Shown piece by piece: positions 51,616 to 60,373 of a stretch of DNA of 64,000 nt. The notes under the pieces are model-generated. The model was not told where the DNA came from and did no database searches. It saw only the letters and a program-made list of their open reading frames with translations. Within the stretch, counting starts at the first letter, position 1. Every line of letters starts with the position of its first letter. The DNA comes from Streptomyces liliifuscus (GTDB lineage Bacteria > Actinomycetota > Actinomycetes > Streptomycetales > Streptomycetaceae), in the NCBI RefSeq assembly GCF_016598615.1, contig NZ_CP066831.1, forward strand, positions 496,001 through 560,000. The letters run 5' to 3'. The translations under genes and the position numbers were made by a program.

Positions 51616-52677
51616 TCAGCGCGTGTGGCGGCGGACCGCGTCGAGGAGTTGGTCGATGTCGTCGGCGCTGTGGGAGAAGGCGGTGACGAACCGGACGATC
51701 CCCGGTTCCCAGCGGTCGTGGTAGAAGGCGTAGCCCTCGGCCAGGAGCCCTTCGGTGACCTCCTGGGGCAGACGGCAGAAGAGGATGTTGGCCTGCGGTG
51801 TGGCCAGCAGGCCTGCGCCGGGGGTGGCCTTGAGACCGTCACCGAGCCGGGTGGCCATCGCGTTGGCCTGGCGGGCGTTGCGCAGCCACAGACCGTCGGT
51901 GAGGTACGCGTCGATCTGGGCCGTGTGGAAGCGCATCTTGGAGGCGAGCTGGCCGGCTCGCTTGGCGCGGAAGGCGAGTTCGGCGGCGAGTGCGGGGGCG
52001 AAGGAGATGATGGCGTCGGCGGTCATCGCACCGTTCTTGGTGGCGCCGAAGGACAGCACGTCGATGCCGGCCTTCCAGGTCATCTCGGCCGGCGTGGCGC
52101 CGAGATGCACCAGGGCGTTGGCGAAGCGCGCGCCGTCCATGTGGACGCGCAGTCCCGCGTCCTTGGCGATGGCGGACAGACGGCGGATCTCCTCCAGGGT
52201 GTAGACGCTGCCGCTCTCCGTGGCCTGGCTGATGCTCACGGCGGACGGCTGCACGCTGTGCACGTCACCGGCCCGACGGCGCACCGCCGCCTGCAACGCA
52301 TCGGGGTCGATCTTGCTGTCGGGGCCCGGCACCCCGACGAGCTTGGCGCCGTTGGTGAAGAACTCCGGAGCCCCGCACTCATCGGTGTTGATGTGGCTTT
52401 CGGGGTGCGAGAGCACGCTGCCCCACGGCGGGGTGAGGGCGGCCAGGCTCAGGCCGTTGGCGGCGGATCCGGTGGAGACCGGGAAGACGTCGACGTCCCG
52501 CTCGAAGATCTCGCCGAGCCTGCGGCGGGCGCTGTCGGTGTAGGGGTCGTTGCCGTACGGCAGGACCTGTCCGGCGGCGGCGTCGGCGACGGCCTGGGCT
52601 ATCTGCGGGGATGCCCCGGCCATGTTGTCGCTGCTGAAGGCACGGCTGGAGGGGGTGATGGCGATGGTGGTGCTCAT
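51616..52677 (-). CDS. Low-specificity threonine aldolase-like PLP enzyme
   Basis: A 353-residue fold-type I PLP enzyme. The opening SSDNMAGASPQIAQAVADA and the YGNDPYTDSARRRLGEIF stretch fit threonine aldolases; RVHMDGARFANALV carries the PLP-pyridine Asp, and SFGATKNGAMTAD the Schiff-base lysine. It would cleave beta-hydroxy amino acids to glycine and an aldehyde. ATG at 52677. It follows the XRE/cupin gene by 149 bases, a gap filled almost entirely by a minisatellite array. The order AlaX, XRE, aldolase suggests an amino-acid-related operon (Ala/Ser/Thr handling). Confidence 0.9.
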   Translation of the reverse strand: MSTTIAITPSSRAFSSDNMAGASPQIAQAVADAAAGQVLPYGNDPYTDSARRRLGEIFERDVDVFPVSTGSAANGLSLAALTPPWGSVLSHPESHINTDECGAPEFFTNGAKLVGVPGPDSKIDPDALQAAVRRRAGDVHSVQPSAVSISQATESGSVYTLEEIRRLSAIAKDAGLRVHMDGARFANALVHLGATPAEMTWKAGIDVLSFGATKNGAMTADAIISFAPALAAELAFRAKRAGQLASKMRFHTAQIDAYLTDGLWLRNARQANAMATRLGDGLKATPGAGLLATPQANILFCRLPQEVTEGLLAEGYAFYHDRWEPGIVRFVTAFSHSADDIDQLLDAVRRHTR

Positions 52678-52692
52678 GAGGGGTCTTCCTTG

Positions 52693-52833
52693 GTCTCAAG
52701 TACTGAGGTCTCAGGCGTGGGGTCTCAGGCGTGGGGTCTCAGGGGTGGCGTCTCAGGCGTGGGGTCGCAGCGGCCGGGGTCTCGAGCGCCCGGGTCTCAA
52801 GCGCCGGGGTCTCAGGTGCCGGGGTCTCAGGTG
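52693..52833. repeat. Minisatellite array, 10 units of 14-15 bp
   Basis: Units begin with GTCTCA or a one-base variant at 52693, 52708, 52722, 52736, 52750, 52764, 52779, 52794, 52809 and 52824; the commonest form is GTCTCAGGCGTGGG. The array fills the gap between the aldolase start and the XRE stop codon, which lies inside the last unit. Units are directly abutting with no spacers. Confidence 0.9.
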
Positions 52834-53402
52834 CTGATGGGCGAGGCGAAGACGACGGTGATGTCCACTTCCTCGGCGCCGGTGCGGTAGAAGTGCGGGG
52901 CGTCCCCGGCGAAGGCGAGCATGTCGCCGGGTCCCAGGTCCTGCGGGGCGTCGACGGGACCGGCGGTGACATGCCCGGTGGCGATGAGCAGGTGCTCGAT
53001 CGTGCCGGTGGCGTGCGGGACACCGGGCAGCTCCGTCTCGGGCGGAATGCGCAGCCGCCAGATCTCCAGGCTGTTGCCACTGCTGATGCGGCGCAGCAGT
53101 TCCCGGGAGACCTCACCGGGCTCGGCGTCCGTGCCCGGCCGGAAGACCGGCCCGGTGTCGGCGTCGCGCGCCAGCAGGTCGGCGATCGGGATGCGCAGGG
53201 CGACCGCGATCGCGTCCAGGGTGTCGATCGTCGGATTGCCGTTGCCGGCCTCCAACTGCGACAGCGTGGCCTTGCTCAGCCCAGCGCGCCGGGCCATCTC
53301 CGCGGCACTCATACCGCGCTGCTGACGGCGCAGCCGGATCTTCGCGCCGACCGCGGCGGCGGTACTGCTCACTGGCTGACGGCCGGTCGGCGGGGGCGTC
53401 AT
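52827..53402 (-). CDS. XRE-cupin transcriptional regulator
   Basis: A 191-residue regulator with an XRE helix-turn-helix (about 18-75; AKIRLRRQQRGMSAAEMARRAGLS-type, with LSKATLSQLEAGNGNPTIDT as the core) and a cupin domain (about 110-188; EHLLIATGHVTAGPVDA, LGPGDMLAFAGDAPHFYR). Such proteins sense small ligands through the cupin. Its ATG at 53402 overlaps the stop of the AlaX gene by one base (TGATG), so the two are translationally coupled. It probably represses the operon it belongs to. Confidence 0.92.
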   Translation of the reverse strand: MTPPPTGRQPVSSTAAAVGAKIRLRRQQRGMSAAEMARRAGLSKATLSQLEAGNGNPTIDTLDAIAVALRIPIADLLARDADTGPVFRPGTDAEPGEVSRELLRRISSGNSLEIWRLRIPPETELPGVPHATGTIEHLLIATGHVTAGPVDAPQDLGPGDMLAFAGDAPHFYRTGAEEVDITVVFASPIST

Positions 53403-54214
53403 CAGTGGCTCCTGTGCGTTGCGGTACCCGATACGTGGGGTGCGGCGTCGTATGGCACGTGCGTCGCAGCGCGGGGCACGTGCGTCGCGGTGTAGGACAA
53501 CACATGCGTCGCGGTGTAGGACACGCGGATGCGGCCCTTCTTGACCTTGAGCGTAGGCAGCACGACATCGGCCAGGTCGCCGAGGCTGCGCACGTGCGTA
53601 CCCCCGCACGGCGCGGAGTGGAGCGAGTCCAGGTGCACCACGCGCCGCCCGTCGGCGAGGCACCGCGCGAAGACCGGCAGATCGTCGGCGACCGCTGCTG
53701 CCACGGCGACGCGCAGCAGGGCGGTCACCTCCTCCCGCCCTTCCGGGTCGGCCAGCCGTGTGTCCGTCCTCGGGGCCTGGAACTCGATGCGTGCCTGACC
53801 GGGGAAATGGTTGCTGGCGACCATCTCCCACCCCTGCATCCGCCCGGCCGCTTCGACGAGGTGTCCGGCCGTGTGCAGTGCGGCGTGAGCGGTCCGGACC
53901 CGAAGGTCGATCCGGGCCCGCACGTTCTGTCCCTCGGCGAGGGGCGGAAGGCTGCCGCCCTCAACTGCCCTGACCAGGACCAGTCCCGACTCGCGGTCCC
54001 GCACCGGGACGACCTCGGTGTCCTCCAGCCACCCCCGGTCGGCGGGTTGGCCCCCGCCCTGCGGATGGAAGGGGTTGCGCTCGACGGCCGCCCATGGCGT
54101 TCCGTCCCTCTCGTCGACCGCGATCACCCGCGTATCGACCTGCTCCAGGTAGGTGTCGTCGAGGTAGGCGCTGACCTGTGCGCCAACCTCAAGCACCGCG
54201 ATCGAGTGAACCAT
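53402..54214 (-). CDS. Alanyl-tRNA editing (AlaX-like) protein with repetitive tail
   Basis: A 270-residue trans-editing protein related to the AlaRS editing domain. Zinc ligands are visible: H-x-x-x-H in HAALHTAGHLVEAAG and C-x-x-x-H in HSAPCGGTHVRSLGD. The N-terminal GQPADRGW segment (PQGGGQPADRGWL) is also typical. It removes serine or glycine from mischarged tRNA-Ala. The last 35 or so residues are an unusual repeat of ATHV units encoded by a tandem array (53414-53524). The ATG at 54214 is six bases after a TATAGT element, which suggests a leaderless message. It heads the operon with XRE and probably the aldolase. Confidence 0.88.
   Translation of the reverse strand: MVHSIAVLEVGAQVSAYLDDTYLEQVDTRVIAVDERDGTPWAAVERNPFHPQGGGQPADRGWLEDTEVVPVRDRESGLVLVRAVEGGSLPPLAEGQNVRARIDLRVRTAHAALHTAGHLVEAAGRMQGWEMVASNHFPGQARIEFQAPRTDTRLADPEGREEVTALLRVAVAAAVADDLPVFARCLADGRRVVHLDSLHSAPCGGTHVRSLGDLADVVLPTLKVKKGRIRVSYTATHVLSYTATHVPRAATHVPYDAAPHVSGTATHRSH
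53414..53524. repeat. In-frame tandem array encoding ATHV repeats
   Basis: Five units of alternating 21 and 24 bases start at 53414, 53435, 53459, 53480 and 53504, sharing the core TGCGTCGC or close variants. All lengths are multiples of three, so the frame of the AlaX gene is kept and its tail gains repeated ATHV or APHV peptides. Confidence 0.85.
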
Positions 54215-54220
54215 GCGTTC

Positions 54221-54250
54221 ACTATACCGAACTATCTCTGAGCTAGTAAA
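54221..54250 (-). promoter_or_regulatory. Predicted leaderless promoter of AlaX gene
   Basis: On the minus strand TATAGT lies six bases before the ATG at 54214, with TTTACT 18 bases further upstream. The predicted start of transcription falls at or next to the A of the start codon. No ribosome site is present. Confidence 0.6.
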
Positions 54251-54411
54251 CCTGGCGTTCGTTTTACTGAACAGCTCCGGTCGAGTCAGCGCCACTGCGG
54301 GCTGGATGGCTCCGCGTGAGCGAAAACCCTGTCGGTGCTTGTCAGTGCCCTCTGTTAGCTTCAGGCGCTCGTGTGATCCACGAGCCTCAAGCGCTCACAG
54401 GGGAGGGACAC

Positions 54412-56562
54412 TTGACCAGGTTCAGAAGGACGGGCAGACGCAGACGGACGGTGATGGGGAGCTGCGCGGTGGCGTTGCTGTTCACGGCCACCGGGACGGC
54501 GTACGCGGTGGACAACCTGCCGCCGAAGCAGCCGCTCGTCCAGGATCTCAAGTCGGGAAGCAAGGCCTGCGCGACCGGCGACAACACGCCATACGTCTCG
54601 GCGCCGCCCAGGCTCGACGCAGTGCTGTACGACCCGGAGGAGGACAACCAGCCCTCCGAATTCAGCCCGGTCACCGGCGAGTTCGAAGCCTGGTGGACGG
54701 ACGCGTCAGGCGTGGAGCAGCGGCGCGACCACACCACCATCACCCAGTCGTCCGGATCGCACCACTACTGGACGGTGCCGGGCGACATCCCGGCGAACAC
54801 CGTCGTCTCCTGGCACGTCCGCGCGAACGACGGCAAGGCGACCTCCGCGTGGAGCGACGAGGGCGACGGCTCGGTCTGCTCGTTCGTGTACGACGACGTG
54901 AGCCCGGCGAAGGCAACGATCACCTCTCCCGAATACCCCAACCCCGAGGAAGTGTTCTGGGTTGACGGAGTGGGCGTCTACGGCCACTTCACCATGGACT
55001 CACCCTCCGACGACGTGGTGTCGTACACGTACGGCTTCCTGGGCGGCCCCTATGGGACCGTTTCCGCGGAGCGTCCCGGCGCGGCGGTGACCATTCCGTA
55101 CCTGCCGCTCACCTCGGGGCCCAAGGCGCTGACGGTCCGCGCGATCGACCGGTCGGGCCGGAGCAGCGGGGAGTCCCGGTACGAGTTCAACGTGAAGGCC
55201 GGCCGTGCTCCCGTCGCCCGCTGGAAACTGGACGACCCTGCGGGTTCCCGCTCGGCCGCTGCCGAGACCGGCACCGCCGCCCGTGCCGGCACCGGCGTGA
55301 CCTTCGGCGGCCCGGTACCCGCGGGCACCAACACCTCCGCCACGGTCGGTCTCGACGGCAGCGGCCACGGTTTCCTCACCCCGGACGCCCCGGCGACCGA
55401 CATCCGCAAGACCTTCGCGGTGAGTGCGTGGGTGCGGCCCACCTCGACCGGACGGAACATGACGGTCGCCAGCCAGGACGCCAACGGGACTCCCGGCTTC
55501 GGCCTGGGGCTGCGCCGTCAGGACTCCGGTGCCGCCTGGTCGTTCTCGGTCGGTGGCGCACGGGTGTCCGGCGGCGCCCCCGAGACCGGCGAGTGGGCCC
55601 ATGTGCTGGGTCTGTACGACGCCGAGACCGCAAAGGCGCGGCTGTACGTCAATGGCCACGAGGTCGGGACGGCGGCGGACGCGGCTCCGGCCGAGGCGGC
55701 CGGCGCTTTCCAGATCGGGCGCGCCCGAGGGACGGCCGGCTATCGGGACCGGTGGCAGGGGAACATCGGTGACGTTCAGGTTCACGACCGGGTAGTGGTG
55801 CCGGAGGAGGTGGCCGAACTGGCGTACCGCAAGCCGAAGTTGCTCGGCCACTGGTCACTGGAGAACGCGACGGACGGCGTGAGTCCCGAGCAGTCGGACG
55901 GCGCGCCTCTGCGGCTCGGTGCGGGTGCTTCGATCTACCGGGGCTCCGACAGTTCCTGTATCCCGGACCTCGACCCCGACTGCACCTACGTGCCGCCGCC
56001 GCTGGTCGGTGACGGGCATCTGCGTCTGGACGGCGAGAGCGGGTACGCCGCTGCCGACGGGCCCGTCGTGGACACCGGGGACAGCTTCACGCTCGGTGTG
56101 GTCGTGCGCCTCGCGGACTCCGAGCCCGCCCACCCGATGACCGTGCTCTCGCAGGCCGGTGAGCACACCGACGCCTTCAAGGTGCGCTACGAACCGTCCT
56201 CGCACACCTGGCAGTTGGTGATGCCGGAGAAGGACGAGGCCGGAGCCCCGGAGCAGGTGGTGTCCCAGATCGAGGGCGCGGACGGGGGCGAGGGCCAGGG
56301 GCATCACCTTGCTGTGGTCTACGACGACGCGACCGACACGATCAAGCTGTACCTCGACGGGTACACCAACGCCCAGGCCACCGCGAGCCTGCCCAACGGC
56401 TGGAACAGCACCGGCGCCCTCCAGATCGGCCGGGCCAAGGCCGCCGACGGCTGGGGCGAGTACCTGCATGGCGACGTGGACGAGGTACAGGCCTACTCCG
56501 GCGCGCTGCGGGACGGGGACGTCCGCGGCCTCGGGTCGGGCACGGATCCTTGTCTGTGCTGA
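54412..56562 (+). CDS. Secreted protein with two LamG-like domains
   Basis: A 716-residue secreted protein. An Arg-rich start and hydrophobic core (VMGSCAVALLFTATGTAYA) form the signal peptide. A fibronectin/Ig-like region (about 35-270) is followed by two LamG/concanavalin-like domains (about 275-475, with FAVSAWVRPTSTGRNMTVAS and ARLYVNGHEVGTA; about 480-716, with FTLGVVVRLADS and IKLYLDGYTNAQA). A very similar architecture is common in streptomycetes. A TTG start at 54412 with GGGGAGGGA upstream is preferred; the next ATG at 54451 would shorten the signal's basic part. Function unknown; carbohydrate or protein binding outside the cell is likely. Confidence 0.85.
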   Translation: MTRFRRTGRRRRTVMGSCAVALLFTATGTAYAVDNLPPKQPLVQDLKSGSKACATGDNTPYVSAPPRLDAVLYDPEEDNQPSEFSPVTGEFEAWWTDASGVEQRRDHTTITQSSGSHHYWTVPGDIPANTVVSWHVRANDGKATSAWSDEGDGSVCSFVYDDVSPAKATITSPEYPNPEEVFWVDGVGVYGHFTMDSPSDDVVSYTYGFLGGPYGTVSAERPGAAVTIPYLPLTSGPKALTVRAIDRSGRSSGESRYEFNVKAGRAPVARWKLDDPAGSRSAAAETGTAARAGTGVTFGGPVPAGTNTSATVGLDGSGHGFLTPDAPATDIRKTFAVSAWVRPTSTGRNMTVASQDANGTPGFGLGLRRQDSGAAWSFSVGGARVSGGAPETGEWAHVLGLYDAETAKARLYVNGHEVGTAADAAPAEAAGAFQIGRARGTAGYRDRWQGNIGDVQVHDRVVVPEEVAELAYRKPKLLGHWSLENATDGVSPEQSDGAPLRLGAGASIYRGSDSSCIPDLDPDCTYVPPPLVGDGHLRLDGESGYAAADGPVVDTGDSFTLGVVVRLADSEPAHPMTVLSQAGEHTDAFKVRYEPSSHTWQLVMPEKDEAGAPEQVVSQIEGADGGEGQGHHLAVVYDDATDTIKLYLDGYTNAQATASLPNGWNSTGALQIGRAKAADGWGEYLHGDVDEVQAYSGALRDGDVRGLGSGTDPCLC

Positions 56563-56606
56563 CCCCGGATCCCTGATCCCGGAGCCCTGATCTCCGGCCT
56601 CCCCTG

Positions 56607-56638
56607 CGGCCCGCCCGAACCCAGGTTCCGGCGGGCCG
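56607..56638. terminator. Bidirectional hairpin after LamG gene
   Basis: CGGCCCGCC (56607-56615) and its complement GGCGGGCCG (56630-56638), with a partly paired interior. It separates the LamG gene from the convergent operon that ends at 56662. Confidence 0.7.
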
Positions 56639-56661
56639 TTCTCCGGTCAAGTCCCTCGTGG

Positions 56662-57603
56662 CTACGGGTGATCCGACACCTCGGTCACCCTGGTCACCCT
56701 GTGACGGTCACGGATGAGCGCGATCACGGTGTCGGCGGTGCGGTCGAGATGACTGCGGCCATCGGGCAGTTGAGCCGTCGGACTCACATAGCTGCACGGC
56801 CCGACGTGCGTGGCCGGGTCGAGCCGATGCACGGTGATCTTCCCTGCGCGGTCGGCCCGGTTCCACGCACTCCCCCGGAACAGCGGCCAGCGCTGAGGGA
56901 ACATCCACGTACCGACTCGCTCGATCCGGTCGCTCGAACTGGTCAGCCGGTGCAGGTGCTCGGCGCGGGTGAGGTCGTTGGCGCCGTTGTGGAAGCCACC
57001 GAGCGTGATCAGCAGGAGCGGGGAGCGCAGTCGGCTGTACAGTTCGTCGATCGCGCCGCCGGCGACCTGGGCACCGCCGCTGTAGCTGAGCAGCACCACG
57101 GGGATACCGCTGTCGGGCCGGTAGCCGGCGAGCCGGAGCTGCGTGGAGATCTGGGAGCCGACGGCCCGGTTGTAGAGGGGTCGGTATCGCTGGTCGGCGG
57201 CGACGAAGATCTGCATGACGTTGTGCAGGAACAGCAGCAGCCCGATGCGATGGCGCAGCCACTTCCACACCGGTCGTTCGGCGAGCGGGGCCGCCAGTGG
57301 CGAATAGGGCTGTACCTGACCCAGTACCCGCAGCTCGGGAGCTCTGGCGATCAACGCCTTGACCAGCTGACCGCCGTCCCGGCTGTCGCGGACGCGGCGT
57401 TTGCCGATGCCGTCCAGGTAGACCAGATAGGCATCAGGCGGACTGTCGGGCGCCGCGCCCCGGGCGTAGGGCACACCCTCCGGGAGCTTGGTGACGGGGG
57501 TCCGCCAGCCGGAGCCGTAGGCCAGCACCTCGTAGCGGGCGAGCAGGGCCTCGGCGATGAGAACCGGCCCGATCGCGAAGGCCCAGAGCAGGTACGCGTT
57601 CAT
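56662..57603 (-). CDS. Membrane-anchored serine-hydrolase-like protein
   Basis: A 313-residue protein with one N-terminal hydrophobic segment (about 3-20), and a cytosolic or anchored domain of alpha/beta-hydrolase character. VVLLSYSGGAQVAGGAIDEL has the S-x-S-x-G-like nucleophile elbow, a histidine is available in THVGPCSYV, and LVYLDGIGKRR begins the fold. Catalysis is not certain. ATG at 57603; the start overlaps the stop of the upstream membrane gene as ATGA, so translation is coupled. It is the last gene of the patatin/glycosyltransferase operon. Confidence 0.7.
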   Translation of the reverse strand: MNAYLLWAFAIGPVLIAEALLARYEVLAYGSGWRTPVTKLPEGVPYARGAAPDSPPDAYLVYLDGIGKRRVRDSRDGGQLVKALIARAPELRVLGQVQPYSPLAAPLAERPVWKWLRHRIGLLLFLHNVMQIFVAADQRYRPLYNRAVGSQISTQLRLAGYRPDSGIPVVLLSYSGGAQVAGGAIDELYSRLRSPLLLITLGGFHNGANDLTRAEHLHRLTSSSDRIERVGTWMFPQRWPLFRGSAWNRADRAGKITVHRLDPATHVGPCSYVSPTAQLPDGRSHLDRTADTVIALIRDRHRVTRVTEVSDHP

Positions 57604-58082
57604 GTGACCGCCCCCCGTGCCTCGGCAGCGCTGATCCTCACGACGAGACGCCGAACGGCCTCCACTGCGATACCGAGCCCGGCCCCGGCGACGGCCACAC
57701 ATCCGGCGGCGCCCCACCAGCCCAGGTCGGTCGCCGCGGCGAGCGGGCCGGCCAGCCCGGCCCCGACCGCCACGAAGAGCAGCAGGTGGAGGAAAGGCCC
57801 GAGCAGGGGGAACGCGAGGACGGCGGCGAGCACCAGCGGGGCGACCAGATCGGGTGTCCAGGCCAGGCCGTCGCCCGCCGGTGCGGAGGACAGCACCAGT
57901 TCGGCCAGGGTCCACGCGGTCAGCGGCCACAACGCGAACACAGCACCCTCGACGAGGCCACCGGCACACAGCAGTCCGGCCACCCGCGTCCGCGACATGC
58001 CGGGGCGGCCCACGGCCACAGGCAGGATGCGCCCGGCGGCTTCCGACACACCGGCGAACAGCAACAGGACGACGAGTGCCAT
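57600..58082 (-). CDS. Small membrane protein of the patatin operon
   Basis: A 160-residue protein with about four hydrophobic segments (1-20, 35-60, 80-110, 115-140) and few charged residues. No family recognised. The ATG at 58082 lies three bases after the stop of the glycosyltransferase gene, and its stop overlaps the next start. Its presence places the operon's product chemistry at the membrane. Confidence 0.75.
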   Translation of the reverse strand: MALVVLLLFAGVSEAAGRILPVAVGRPGMSRTRVAGLLCAGGLVEGAVFALWPLTAWTLAELVLSSAPAGDGLAWTPDLVAPLVLAAVLAFPLLGPFLHLLLFVAVGAGLAGPLAAATDLGWWGAAGCVAVAGAGLGIAVEAVRRLVVRISAAEARGAVT

Positions 58083-58085
58083 GAT

Positions 58086-59306
58086 TCAGCCTCGCCGGGA
58101 CGGATCCGCGATAGCCGGCCGACCGGCCACGGCGTTCGTGCGCAGATACCGCTCGCATTCGTCGGCGGCACGCCGGTATCCGCCCGCCTCGTGCTGAGCA
58201 CCCCGCAGCGTGGCAGCGGCAGCCCGGAACCGCGGTTCGTGGAGCAGACGCCCCGCGAGGGCACGTACGGAGTCCTCGGTCACGTCCTGGGTGCGGATCG
58301 ACAGGCCGGCGCCGAGTTCCGCGACACGGCGGGCCACCATCGGCTGGTCGGCGCCCTGCGGGACGACCAGCATCGGAACACCTGCGTACATGGCCTCGTT
58401 GACGCTGTTCATACCGCCGTGGGTGACGAACAGCGACGCGCGGGCCAGTACCTCCGGTTGTGGGACAGAGCGGCGGGCGAGCACGTTGGGTGGCAGCGGA
58501 CCCAGCGCGGCGGGGTCGGTCTGCCCGGTGGAGACGACGACAGTGCCGCCCAGCGGGGCGAGCGCCGTGGCGAAAGCGCGCAGCAGCCGCGGGTCGGCGT
58601 TGAAGACCGTGCCGAGCGAGGCGTAGAGCACCGGATCCCGCAGCCGATCGGCCGGGAACGACGGGTCGGCCGGGCGGGCGCCGATGCTGGCGCCCACGAA
58701 CCGGTAGGACCGGTCGAACTCCTCGACGGCAGGCTGGAACACCCGTGATGTGTAGACCAGGTTGAGTGGCTGGCGGATGTTCCCCAGGTCGAGGAGGGGC
58801 AGCCCACTCGTGTCGAAGCGGCGCAGCCCCCGGCGCGCCCGCAGATAGCCCTTGAGGCTGTCCGGCCGAGTCGCCGCCTCGGCCAGCAGGTCCCATGAAC
58901 CTCGGGTGGGGCTGGGCACGTGCCGGTTGAAGGCGAACGTGGTGAACGACGACGCCGCCGGTACTTCGAGTTCGCGGGCGGCGATCGCGCCCCACAGACA
59001 GGCGCTGTCGTGAACGATCAGATCGGGCTGGAGCAAGCGCAGGTCGATCAGCACCGAAGGCAGCAGACGGACGGCGGTGCTCGCGAGCCCCTCCATCAAC
59101 GTGACGGGCGTCGGCGGATCAGGAAGCGGCTGGTCACCCCCGGGGTAGAGACACACCGTCGCGCCGACGGCCTCGATCTCCGCACGGAAGGCGGGCGAGG
59201 TGTGGTACGTGACGGAGTGGCCGCGGCGAACGAGCTCGGCCGCCACCGGCAGCGTCGGATTGACGTGCCCGTGCATGGCGATGTTCAGGAACGCGATGGT
59301 ACTCAC
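58086..59306 (-). CDS. MGT-type UDP-glycosyltransferase
   Basis: A 406-residue GT1-family (macrolide/UGT-like) glycosyltransferase. The N-terminal acceptor domain begins STIAFLNIAMHGHVNPTLP with the catalytic His of the HGHVNP motif. The C-terminal donor-binding domain carries the signature FVTHGGMNSVNEAMYAGVP and QGADQPMVARRV. It transfers a sugar from UDP or dTDP-sugar to a small or lipid acceptor. The GTG at 59306 overlaps the patatin stop as GTGA, so a start further upstream, inside the patatin gene, is unlikely. The acceptor is unknown; the company of a patatin suggests a lipid. Confidence 0.88.
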   Translation of the reverse strand: MSTIAFLNIAMHGHVNPTLPVAAELVRRGHSVTYHTSPAFRAEIEAVGATVCLYPGGDQPLPDPPTPVTLMEGLASTAVRLLPSVLIDLRLLQPDLIVHDSACLWGAIAARELEVPAASSFTTFAFNRHVPSPTRGSWDLLAEAATRPDSLKGYLRARRGLRRFDTSGLPLLDLGNIRQPLNLVYTSRVFQPAVEEFDRSYRFVGASIGARPADPSFPADRLRDPVLYASLGTVFNADPRLLRAFATALAPLGGTVVVSTGQTDPAALGPLPPNVLARRSVPQPEVLARASLFVTHGGMNSVNEAMYAGVPMLVVPQGADQPMVARRVAELGAGLSIRTQDVTEDSVRALAGRLLHEPRFRAAAATLRGAQHEAGGYRRAADECERYLRTNAVAGRPAIADPSRRG

Positions 59307-60319
59307 AGGGCCACCCCCGATATTGAGGAAGTCGAGTTCGAGGAAGTCGGTGCTGTCGAGTTCGGGGAAGTCGATGCTTCGGCCGGGCCGTCCGACGTCC
59401 CCGGAGGGCCCTCGGCCCGATACAGGCCCGGCCCGCTGACGTGCAGGCCGTCGAGAAAGCGTCCCGCCGTGCGGGAAGCGGTGCTGATGAGCCGCTGGGA
59501 GTGGCCGAAGTCCCAGGGGGCGGGCCATTCCTCGATGCCGGTCGGCAGCACGACGGTCGGGATGTGCTGGGCCACCTCGTGCAGGTCACGCTCGATCTGA
59601 TGGTGCATCAACAGCAGCCCGGCCCTGGCGGCGATGGCGTCGGCCCTCCGCCTCGGGACGGTCGGGCTCAACGGCGAGCACTCCGGTCCGGTCGACAGCA
59701 CCACCACACTGGCGGCCCCGGCCCGCAGTGCTGCCAGCACCGGGACGTACGCGATCACGCCTCCGTCGACCAGCGTCCAGCCCTCTCGGTCCACCGGGGG
59801 CAGCATGCCGGGAACGGCCGCGCTGGCCAGCAGCGCGGACTCGAGGTCTCCGTGGTCGAGCAGTGCCGGAGCGCCGGTGGCCAGGTCCATCGCCACCGCG
59901 GTGAACGGGACCGCCAACTGCTCGATCCGGGACGGCAGTCCGGCCCCGGCGATCAGTCGGCGCAGGCCGCGGTCGGTGAAGACACTGGCCCGCGAGGCCG
60001 GGAAGCCGAGCGGATACACCTCTCGGCGGCTCAACCGGGTCCACACGTGGTCCAGCCAGGGCGCGGCCGTGTCCGGGTGGGCGGCCGCGATGGCGCCGTT
60101 GAGAGCGCCAACCGAGGTACCGATGATCATGTCCGGGACGAACCCGCGCTGCTCCAGAGCGGCCCCGACTCCGACGTGTGCCGCACCGAGCACTCCACCG
60201 GCGCCCACCACCACGGCCACGGGACGGGGAAGGGCGTGCAGGCCACGACCACTCGTCGAGTCGCCCCGGCCGAAGCCCGAGGGAGCCCGTGAGACCGGCC
60301 TCCGACCACAAGCAATCAT
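59303..60319 (-). CDS. Patatin-like phospholipase
   Basis: A 338-residue patatin-domain lipase. The oxyanion-hole motif is VVGAGGVLGAAHVGV, the catalytic serine is in MIIGTSVGALNGAIAA (G-x-S-x-G), and the catalytic aspartate is in TLVDGGVIAYVP (D-G-G). It would hydrolyse acyl ester bonds of lipids. ATG at 60319 is preferred; a TTG nine bases upstream is an alternative. The gene lies 54 bases downstream of the nitroreductase gene and overlaps the glycosyltransferase gene. The last 30 residues are Ser/Thr/Pro-rich. Confidence 0.88.
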   Translation of the reverse strand: MIACGRRPVSRAPSGFGRGDSTSGRGLHALPRPVAVVVGAGGVLGAAHVGVGAALEQRGFVPDMIIGTSVGALNGAIAAAHPDTAAPWLDHVWTRLSRREVYPLGFPASRASVFTDRGLRRLIAGAGLPSRIEQLAVPFTAVAMDLATGAPALLDHGDLESALLASAAVPGMLPPVDREGWTLVDGGVIAYVPVLAALRAGAASVVVLSTGPECSPLSPTVPRRRADAIAARAGLLLMHHQIERDLHEVAQHIPTVVLPTGIEEWPAPWDFGHSQRLISTASRTAGRFLDGLHVSGPGLYRAEGPPGTSDGPAEASTSPNSTAPTSSNSTSSISGVAL

Positions 60320-60373
60320 CAAGATCAACTCTCCCGGTGCTGAACCGAATCGTTTTTTGGTTCCTCACTCATG

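Noticed and set aside
52693..52833. Possible CRISPR array
   Set aside because: Units are only 14-15 bases and abut directly, with no unique spacers and no cas genes.
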